A DNA stretch of 20,421 nt from DAOTVD01 sp034437075 (lineage in GTDB: Bacteria; Chloroflexota; Anaerolineae; Aggregatilineales; J027), in contig DAOTVD010000043.1 in NCBI GenBank assembly GCA_034437075.1, positions 1 through 20,421 of the forward strand, written 5' to 3'. Position 1 is the stretch's first letter; every line of letters starts with the position of its first letter. This document shows, one piece after another, positions 14,547-20,421 of this stretch. Position numbers and translations under genes: made by a program. Under the pieces are notes generated by a model. That model saw only the letters and a list, made by a program, of their open reading frames with translations, searched no databases and was not told the DNA's origin.

Positions 14547-17002
14547 CTCGGCACCCAAACCGCCGTGATGATCGTCCCGGCGCCCACGGCAGAGTCGATT
14601 TCGAGCGTGCCGCCGGCTTCGGTCATGCGCTCGTGCATGATGCTCAAGCCCATACTTTTTTGCATCGCCAAGGCGGGGTCAAAGCCCACCCCATCATCTT
14701 CGATACTCAGGCGCACGCCGCCCCCTTTTTGAAGCAAGCTGACTTTGACATACCCAGCGCGCGCGTATTTCACCACGTTGTTCAGGGCTTCTTGCGCCAC
14801 GCGATAGAACGCCACCTGCACGGGCGGCGGCAATGTGACGCCATCATCCACCACCAAATCAACCGCGACATGCGTGCGGCCCTCCACGGCTTGGCTGAGT
14901 TGCTCTAACAACTGTTTCAGCGCGGCTTTTTCCAGTTCGGCGGGGCGTAGCTCGGCCAAAAGCATGCGCATTTCGGCCAACGCGCCCCGGTTCAGCACGC
15001 GCAGCTTGCCGAGATGCTCGGGGGCGCTGGCCGGGTCTTTTTCGAGCGTAATAGCCAACGTTTCGGCCACCAGATTCGAGGTAAACAACATTTGGCTTAC
15101 CGCGTCGTGCAGGTCACGGGCTAGGCGTTGGCGTTCTTCCAAAGTGGCGACATGCTGCGCCTGTTCGTGCAACTGTGCGTTACGGATGGCCATTGCGCTG
15201 AGCGCCGCGAAGCCCTGCAAGCGCCGCGCGTGTGGTTCCTGGAAGAATCCGGCTTGCTCGCTGCCCAGGTTCAACACGCCAATGACCGCATCTTGCCACA
15301 TCAACGGCACGCCGATGTACGAGCGCACACGCGGCGTGCTCAGCCACGCGGCCCCGCGCGCATCCGAGTGCACCACATAGCTACGATTGGTGATAATATC
15401 TTGCAAAATGGGTGACTCTGCGACCGTATCGCCGACGTTTATCAGGCCAGTGTGCATGTCTAGGGCGGCGTAGCCCTGCCCGCGCTCGACATGCAGCGCC
15501 TCATCATCGAACAGAATCACTTCCGCGACATCGTGCGGCACCACGCGGCCCATCCCCGCCAAGATATTATCGAGCACATCCGGCAGATTGAGCGAGCGAT
15601 TGATGGCATATGCGGTTTCGAGCAACGTCTCGGCCAGCAACCGTTGCTGGTGCTCCGCGATGGTCGTGCGCCGATTTTCGGTGATGTCCGTCGCAGCGCC
15701 AATGAGCCCAGCCACCTCGCGATTTGCCGCATAGAACGGTTCCAGGGTCAAAATGTAATAATACGCTTCGCCGTTTTTGCCCGGCAGCATGACTTCTTCT
15801 TGCAGGCTGAGCCCTTCTTGCAAGATGCGCTCTTTCAGCGCGATAACGGCCCGGCCTTCGGGCGAGGTCAGAAAGTCCGTGTCGCGTTGGCCTACCAGGG
15901 TGCCTTCGTTAAAGCGGTTGATCTCGCCCGCTGCCCAGGTATAGCGCAAATCGGTATCCTGGCTGAAGACCGCAATCGGCGCGTTGCGCAGCGCCACGCG
16001 AAAGCGGGCTTCGTTTTGGCGGAGTTGCTCTTGGCTTTCCAGCAAAGCGCGCTCGGTGCGGTAGCGCTGCGTGATGTCCATAACTGCCGTCCCGACGCCG
16101 AGCAATTCATCCGCTAACATCACCGGAAAATAGTAGACGATCCAATGCCCTGGTTCGTCGTCCGCGTCATAGGCGGGGGTTTTGCCGGTGAACTCCATAC
16201 GCATCGGCTTGCGGCGTTCCAGCACATAGCGAATGGCGCGCGTGAGTTCATCATGCTCAAAATCTGGCATGATCTCTTGGGCGGTTTTGCCAAAATGTGC
16301 CTCGCGCGGTATGCCGTTGATGTCCGCCAGGGCTTGGTTAACGTGCAGATAGCGTATCTCGGTATCCATGACGGCTAACCCCACGGGCACGGAATCCACC
16401 AGCGCGCGGAGGATAGCTTGTGCCTCTTGTTTATCGCGGTCGATTTGGGTTTTTTCTTCGAATAAGCGCGCGCGTTCGGCGGAGGAACGGCGCCGCTCGG
16501 TGATGTCGGTCAGGGCGACAAAATAGCGCAAGCCGTGGCTTGGGTCTTCGAAGCGGCGGCTTTCCATCAGGACGAAATAATCGGCGTAGTCGTCGGGCAA
16601 AATGCGCACTTCACACGTCTGCACTTCCAGCGTATCGGCCAGGCATTCCACATGGTCGTTAAACTTGGTGCGGTCTTCTTCGGCCACGAAATCCACAAGC
16701 GCCTGGCCGATCAGATCGCTTTTGGCTTGGCCGAGCATTTGCGCGCTATGCAAGTTGGCATCGTGGATGGTGCCGTCGGTGCTCAGGATCAAATAACCAA
16801 TGGGGGCGAAGTCGAAGAAATCCGCGAAGGTGTTGCGCTCGGCGGCCAGGCGCTCGCGTTGCGCGTTGCATTCGTGGTAACGGTCGCGCAGTTCGCCCAG
16901 CAAAGCGCGCGCTTCAGCACCCGATAACGCATCGACGCTGAACCCTTCATCCACTAACAACTGCTGTAAATGACTTGAGGGTGAATTAGGAATTGAGGCC
17001 AT
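14543..17002 (-). CDS. Soluble sensor histidine kinase (PAS-PAS-PAS-GAF-HisKA_3-HATPase)
   Basis: 819-residue NarX/LiaS-type histidine kinase with no membrane segment, so it senses a cytoplasmic signal. In order: a short coiled N-terminus (to about 58), PAS 1 (60-170, FFDFAPIGYLILSTDG), PAS 2 (198-315, SVPVGLAVMDTEIRYLHVN), PAS 3 (333-445), GAF (about 455-612, GVPLMWQDAVIGVLNLGS), dimerisation helix with ARDLHDAVSQML (phospho-acceptor His632), and the ATPase domain (about 728-819) with EALNNVVKYA, IEDDGVGFD and GLSIMHERM. No heme- or flavin-binding cysteine/histidine motif is evident in the PAS domains, so the ligand is unknown. ATG at 17002 has GAGGAGA 12 bases upstream, a slightly long gap. 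A weak -10 (TATGAT, 17096-17091) may drive it. It is convergent with its probable response regulator. Confidence 0.95.
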   Translation of the reverse strand: MASIPNSPSSHLQQLLVDEGFSVDALSGAEARALLGELRDRYHECNAQRERLAAERNTFADFFDFAPIGYLILSTDGTIHDANLHSAQMLGQAKSDLIGQALVDFVAEEDRTKFNDHVECLADTLEVQTCEVRILPDDYADYFVLMESRRFEDPSHGLRYFVALTDITERRRSSAERARLFEEKTQIDRDKQEAQAILRALVDSVPVGLAVMDTEIRYLHVNQALADINGIPREAHFGKTAQEIMPDFEHDELTRAIRYVLERRKPMRMEFTGKTPAYDADDEPGHWIVYYFPVMLADELLGVGTAVMDITQRYRTERALLESQEQLRQNEARFRVALRNAPIAVFSQDTDLRYTWAAGEINRFNEGTLVGQRDTDFLTSPEGRAVIALKERILQEGLSLQEEVMLPGKNGEAYYYILTLEPFYAANREVAGLIGAATDITENRRTTIAEHQQRLLAETLLETAYAINRSLNLPDVLDNILAGMGRVVPHDVAEVILFDDEALHVERGQGYAALDMHTGLINVGDTVAESPILQDIITNRSYVVHSDARGAAWLSTPRVRSYIGVPLMWQDAVIGVLNLGSEQAGFFQEPHARRLQGFAALSAMAIRNAQLHEQAQHVATLEERQRLARDLHDAVSQMLFTSNLVAETLAITLEKDPASAPEHLGKLRVLNRGALAEMRMLLAELRPAELEKAALKQLLEQLSQAVEGRTHVAVDLVVDDGVTLPPPVQVAFYRVAQEALNNVVKYARAGYVKVSLLQKGGGVRLSIEDDGVGFDPALAMQKSMGLSIMHERMTEAGGTLEIDSAVGAGTIITAVWVPS

Positions 17003-17106
17003 AGATCGTGTTTGTCTCCTCAGTTTCGGGTTGGGTGCCTTTCGGCTCGGCGAACGAGGGCTGCCCGGGGAAGCTTATGCTAGCCCTATCATCATATGAG
17101 CCAACC

Positions 17107-17133
17107 GGGCAAACGGGAATGGCCGTTTGACCC
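17107..17133. other. Imperfect hairpin in the histidine kinase upstream region
   Basis: CAAACGG at 17110-17116 pairs with CCGTTTG at 17123-17129. The stem extends through GGG and CCC (17107-17109, 17131-17133) past one bulged base. It has no T-run, so it is not a simple terminator. It lies between the terminator at 17153-17175 and the kinase start and could be an operator or leader structure. Confidence 0.3.
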
Positions 17134-17152
17134 ATATTACGGTACGGGCAAC

Positions 17153-17175
17153 AAAAAAGGCGCGCCAAGCGCGCC
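17153..17175 (-). terminator. Rho-independent terminator of the small hypothetical gene
   Basis: On the minus strand a perfect 7-bp stem GGCGCGC/GCGCGCC with a 3-base loop is followed directly by six T. It lies 43 bases beyond the stop of the 17219-17608 gene and separates it from the histidine kinase gene. Confidence 0.85.
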
Positions 17176-17218
17176 CCCAAGGCCCATAAACTGTGCATAG
17201 GCGCTAACGCGCCGAGGA

Positions 17219-17608
17219 TTAGCGCCCCTGGCGCACGTGGGCCAGCGCTTCGTCCAAGGTTTTGAACATGGGCAACTCGACATTGCCATACTGGTCAGTT
17301 TTTATGCTGTCTTGCACCAGCTTCAGCATAGCGTGCGTGCCGACCAAGATCGTCTCGGAATTGGGCGCGCCGACATACCAGCGCCCTTCCACGGGGCGTG
17401 TGCCTTCGGCCATGCCCACCACGACGCCCGAAAAATCAATATCGGCCTCGCGAAAGTCGGAAATATAATAAACCTTGCGGCCATTGGGTTCATAATGCCG
17501 GCTGACGGCTTCCATAACGGGCGGCACATCTTGGTAAGCATCCACGTGGCCGGTATACGTGGCAATGATGATGTTTTCTTCTTCGTGTACCTGAATATCG
17601 ACGGGCAT
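17219..17608 (-). CDS. Small hypothetical protein, possibly STAS/SpoIIAA-like
   Basis: 129-residue soluble protein that I do not firmly recognise. It starts MPVDIQVHEEENIIIATYTG and continues with a helix (PPVMEAVSRHYEPNG), a strand ending YYISDFREADIDFSG, a hydrophobic strand ETILVGTHAMLKLV and a last helix TLDEALAHVRQG. This alternation of strands and helices recalls STAS/SpoIIAA-like proteins that bind membranes or partner regulators, but the match is only in style. I chose the ATG at 17608 because AAAGG lies about 8 bases upstream and the sequence before it (in-frame start at 17668) is unlike the rest. It is a single-gene unit with its own strong terminator. It sits between a histidine kinase and a surface lipoprotein without a clear functional link. 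Confidence 0.7.
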   Translation of the reverse strand: MPVDIQVHEEENIIIATYTGHVDAYQDVPPVMEAVSRHYEPNGRKVYYISDFREADIDFSGVVVGMAEGTRPVEGRWYVGAPNSETILVGTHAMLKLVQDSIKTDQYGNVELPMFKTLDEALAHVRQGR

Positions 17609-17817
17609 TATAAAACCTTTCTGCGGTGTCTCTCGCGTGAGGGGTGGCTCATAAACGTTAACGTACAATTGAAATGTAGCACACTAGAGTTTATCTTGCA
17701 TTAAGAAATGGTATCAATTCCGGCACGCCTGCTAAACGTGTACCTTATGTCTATGGCGAAATGAGGGTGCCATCAGTAGACTATGCAGCAAGACATAACC
17801 TGACGAAGGAGCCCCTG

Positions 17818-20421
17818 TTGCGTAGTTTACCCCGCCTTATACTCTGGATAGTGCTGCTCATCAGCCTGCTAGCTGCCTGCAACCTGGTGGGCAGCGATGA
17901 TGACAACGAGGAAGCTGCCCCCGATGCCGCCGATGTGCCGACCCTGGCGCCCGAAACAACCGAAGTGGCCGCTGGTGACCTGACGGTTGAGATCAACTCG
18001 CCCACCGAAGGGTCGGAAGTGCTGGTGAATACCGATGTATTGGTGTATTCCGTGGCGCGCGATACCATGGGCGTCACGCGCATCGAACTGCGTGCAGATG
18101 GCGAACTGGTCGATACGCTCGAAAGCCCCATCTCCGGCGGCCAGCGCGAGCTATTTGTGCTGCAAACCTGGCAACCGACCAACGCTGGCCCCGCAGTGCT
18201 GGAAGTCACGGCATACCGGGGCACGGCGGCCAGCACGCGCGATAGCGTGCAAGTGACCGTTCGCGCCGAGCAAGCCGAAATTCGCACCCCAGCCCCCACG
18301 CCGACGGTCGTCGCGCCCGAAGCCACGGCCAACACGACCTGCCGCGCGCGGATCAACATCAGCGCCTTGAACCTACGCACCGCGCCCGGCCTGAATAGCA
18401 CCATCCAAAGTACCTTGTCGCTGGGCGTGGTTGTGCCGCTCATTGGGCGCACCGGGGATAATCAGTGGTGGCAGGTGCGCGCCGAGGGCCGCGCCGGGTG
18501 GATCAGCGCGGTGTATACGACGCTGCTGGGCAATTGCGCCGGGGTGCCCGTCACGGGTGAGGTGACCGTCGTCCCCACGCCCACCGCCACCACCGTCCCG
18601 CTGCAACCCACCGCTACGAATACTGTGACGCCCAGCCCCAGCCCGCTAGAAGCCGCCTGCGTGGCGCAAGTCCTGCGCGGGGATGTACCCGTGCGTAATG
18701 CGCCCGACACCGACGCGAACGCGATCCGCAGCTTGGCGGCCAACGAGCGGCGCCCGGCTATCGCGCGCACCAGCGACAATGCCTGGATTCAGATCACCGG
18801 GACTGATGGTGTCACCGGATGGGTGGCGGCGGCTGACCTTGCGCTGTTTGGCGAATGCGACGACATCACGATTCAAGAGGTCGCGCTGGCCCCGCAGAAC
18901 CAATCGCCCACCATCAGCAATATCCCGCCCCAGAGTTTGACCGAAGGCGCTACGCAGACGGTCAACTTCGCGGTGAGTGACCCCGACGGCGACGCGGTTA
19001 GCCTGGCCGTGGCCTCGACGGACGGTCGCGTGGTGCGCGCTATCCCGCTGGATGGCAACACCATCCGCCTAGAGGCCCTGCAAGGCGGCACCACGAATGT
19101 ACAGATCACCGCTACGGACGGGCGCGGCGGCACCACCACCCGCGCCTTTAACGTAGTCGTGCTGGAACCCGCCAACCAACCGCCGACCCTGGCCGACATC
19201 CCCGACCAGACCGTGCCGGTCGATGAAACCATCACCGTACCCGTGGAAACCAGTGACCCCGAAGGCGAGAACGTCGTCCTGAGCGCCGAATCGGCAGACA
19301 CGGGGGTGATTGTCGCGGCGCCGGATGGCCGAGGGAACATCACCCTGCGCGGCGTGCGCCCGGGTAGCGTCGAAATCCGCGTGACGGCCAATGACCTGGA
19401 AGGCGGGCGCACCAGCGTCAGTTTCTCGGCCACGGCGGTACAACCCGAGCCAGAAAACCAACCGCCGTTGATCTCGCCTGTGTTGCGCCAGACGCTCAAC
19501 CCGGATGAAACGCGGGCGATCCCGGTGGGCACGCGCGACCCCGAAGGCGGCCCTGTACGCATCGTGGATGCCAGCGCCGCCGCGCCAGGGATCATCGCCG
19601 CAAGTGTGGGCGAAGACGGCAGCAGCGTCGTCCTGGCCGCCCAGGGCCCCGGCGAAACAACCATCACGTTTACGGTGGAAGATGACGCTGGCGCCACCGC
19701 CCAAGAAAGCTTTGGCGTGACAGTGTTGCAACCCGCCGAGCCGGAACCCGAAAATCAGCCCCCCACGCTGACCACGCCCGAAGCGCTAGAACTGGCCGTC
19801 GATGAAACGACGACCCTGCCGCTACAAGCGAATGACCCAGACGGCGACCCGCTGACCATTACCGCGCTGGATGCCGCCCCCGGCGGCTTGCTCGCGGCCC
19901 AACCCGCCTCGGATGATCTGGCGGTGACGCTCGTGGCCCTGGCCCCCGGCGAAGCGACCCTGAGCATCACAGTCAGCGACCCGAACGGCGCGTCCGCTTC
20001 TGCCGAAGTGACCGTCACCATCCCCGAGCCGCCCAACCAGCCCCCTACCATCGGCACGCCCGATTCATTCACGCTGGAACCCGGTGACACGATAACCCTG
20101 GTGATACCCGCCGATGACCCGGACGGCGATCCGCTGAGCATTACGGATGTGTCCGTCAGTCCCGAAAACATCATCAACGCGGAAATCGCACCCGAGGGGT
20201 TAGCGGTCGTCATCGAAGCCGTGGGTGATGGTCTGGCGACGCTGAGCGTGACGGTGGCTGACCCGGCTGGCGCAACGGCTAGCGCGAACTTCCCAGTGCC
20301 CGTACTCACGCCAACCCCGGAACCCACCGAACCGCCGACCCAGGAGCCAACTGAGGAACCCACCCCGGAACCCACCGAACCGCCGACCCAGGAGCCAACT
20401 GAGGAACCCACCCCGGAACCC
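17818..20421 (+). CDS. Large multidomain lipoprotein: Ig-like, two SH3b, five Ig/cadherin-like repeats, Pro/Thr/Glu stalk (runs off the right edge)
   Basis: 868 residues are visible and there is no stop before the window ends. The TTG start has AAGGAG 6 bases upstream. The signal peptide ends ISLLAAC (Cys21, lipidation site). After an acidic linker come an Ig-like domain (about 58-155, EINSPTEGSEV) and a Thr/Pro-rich linker. Two bacterial SH3 domains follow (175-240 with NLRTAPG and WWQVRAEGRAGW; 281-347 with PVRNAPD and GVTGWVAAADL), each bracketed by a Cys pair. Then five repeats of 92-99 residues start at NQSP/NQPP (residues 361, 453, 547, 646, 740) and carry SDPDGD-like acidic turns that may bind calcium. 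From about residue 831 a PEPT-rich stalk begins. The protein is probably anchored to the membrane and reaches out through or along the cell wall, with the SH3b domains perhaps binding peptidoglycan. Confidence 0.85.
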   Translation, partial: MRSLPRLILWIVLLISLLAACNLVGSDDDNEEAAPDAADVPTLAPETTEVAAGDLTVEINSPTEGSEVLVNTDVLVYSVARDTMGVTRIELRADGELVDTLESPISGGQRELFVLQTWQPTNAGPAVLEVTAYRGTAASTRDSVQVTVRAEQAEIRTPAPTPTVVAPEATANTTCRARINISALNLRTAPGLNSTIQSTLSLGVVVPLIGRTGDNQWWQVRAEGRAGWISAVYTTLLGNCAGVPVTGEVTVVPTPTATTVPLQPTATNTVTPSPSPLEAACVAQVLRGDVPVRNAPDTDANAIRSLAANERRPAIARTSDNAWIQITGTDGVTGWVAAADLALFGECDDITIQEVALAPQNQSPTISNIPPQSLTEGATQTVNFAVSDPDGDAVSLAVASTDGRVVRAIPLDGNTIRLEALQGGTTNVQITATDGRGGTTTRAFNVVVLEPANQPPTLADIPDQTVPVDETITVPVETSDPEGENVVLSAESADTGVIVAAPDGRGNITLRGVRPGSVEIRVTANDLEGGRTSVSFSATAVQPEPENQPPLISPVLRQTLNPDETRAIPVGTRDPEGGPVRIVDASAAAPGIIAASVGEDGSSVVLAAQGPGETTITFTVEDDAGATAQESFGVTVLQPAEPEPENQPPTLTTPEALELAVDETTTLPLQANDPDGDPLTITALDAAPGGLLAAQPASDDLAVTLVALAPGEATLSITVSDPNGASASAEVTVTIPEPPNQPPTIGTPDSFTLEPGDTITLVIPADDPDGDPLSITDVSVSPENIINAEIAPEGLAVVIEAVGDGLATLSVTVADPAGATASANFPVPVLTPTPEPTEPPTQEPTEEPTPEPTEPPTQEPTEEPTPEP
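20315..20421 (+). repeat. Perfect 48-bp tandem repeat coding for a Pro/Thr/Glu stalk
   Basis: Two identical 48-base copies (20315-20362 and 20363-20410) are followed by 11 matching bases up to the window edge. In the reading frame each unit codes for PEPTEPPTQEPTEEPT. The array continues beyond the window. Complete identity at the DNA level, including third codon positions, points to recent duplication or slippage. Confidence 0.95.

Noticed and set aside
15491..16117. Plus-strand 208-residue frame
   Set aside because: Lies fully inside the histidine kinase gene on the opposite strand, across its PAS and GAF domains; no family resemblance.
17107..17133. Hairpin considered as a second terminator
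   Set aside because: No T-run follows on either strand; the neighbouring element at 17153-17175 is the proper terminator.
17781..18452. Minus-strand 223-residue reading frame
   Set aside because: It overlaps the start region and signal peptide of the lipoprotein and shows no domain or ribosome binding site.
18873..19697. Minus-strand 274-residue reading frame
   Set aside because: Ser/Thr/Arg-rich low-complexity composition and complete overlap with the Ig-like repeats of the plus-strand lipoprotein; a product of GC-rich antisense frames.
19755..20411. Minus-strand 218-residue reading frame rich in Gly/Ser/Val repeats
   Set aside because: It is the mirror of the lipoprotein's Pro/Thr/Glu repeats on the other strand; the plus-strand frame has a signal peptide, a ribosome binding site and recognisable domains.
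20315..20421. Repeat array considered as CRISPR
   Set aside because: The copies are directly adjacent with no spacers and are in frame within a protein-coding gene.

Overview
The window is GC-rich bacterial DNA, densely packed, with mostly short intergenic gaps. The best guess at its origin is a Chloroflexota bacterium (Anaerolineae or a relative). The clues are lipoproteins with Thr/Pro/Glu-rich stalks and SH3b domains, a solute-binding/VWA lipoprotein, a membrane protein of the GT-C type with RGDYGWRWGY and HAALAPPG motifs, and many stand-alone Ser/Thr signalling proteins. This is inferred from protein style only; no rRNA or other marker is present. I found no tRNA, rRNA, CRISPR array, transposase or phage gene, and no gap of more than about 300 bases without a gene.

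Left part (1-1650, minus strand): a three-gene operon reads towards the left edge. It encodes a kinase-fold protein that has lost key catalytic residues (probable pseudokinase), then an acyl carrier protein, then an AMP-dependent acyl ligase cut by the window edge. Gaps are 2-3 bases. To its right, on the plus strand, are a polytopic GT-C-like membrane protein (1798-3306) and a NUDIX hydrolase (3338-3883). The NUDIX gene ends in a 4-base stop-to-stop overlap with a convergent alanyl-tRNA editing protein (3880-5109).

Middle (5110-8237): a compact divergent promoter with two overlapping extended -10 boxes drives the editing gene leftwards and two paralogous solute-binding-type surface proteins rightwards. 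The second paralog is a lipoprotein with a C-terminal VWA domain. A strong palindromic terminator (8212-8237) closes this unit and also faces the opposing operon.

Centre right (8268-13651, minus strand): six co-oriented genes encode a YihY/BrkB membrane protein, a membrane-anchored metallophosphoesterase, a diacylglycerol-kinase-type lipid kinase, a dual-specificity phosphatase, a PP2C Ser/Thr phosphatase and an AI-2E family permease. The theme is membrane and phospho-signalling. The two protein phosphatases lie in the same window as a kinase-fold protein that looks catalytically dead.

Right part (13822-20421): a NarL-type response regulator and a soluble PAS/PAS/PAS/GAF histidine kinase face each other and overlap by the shared TTAA of their stop codons. 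A small hypothetical protein with its own terminator follows on the minus strand. Last is a large lipoprotein running off the right edge: lipobox, Ig-like domain, two Cys-bracketed SH3b domains, five Ig/cadherin-like repeats, and a stalk encoded by perfect 48-bp tandem repeats.
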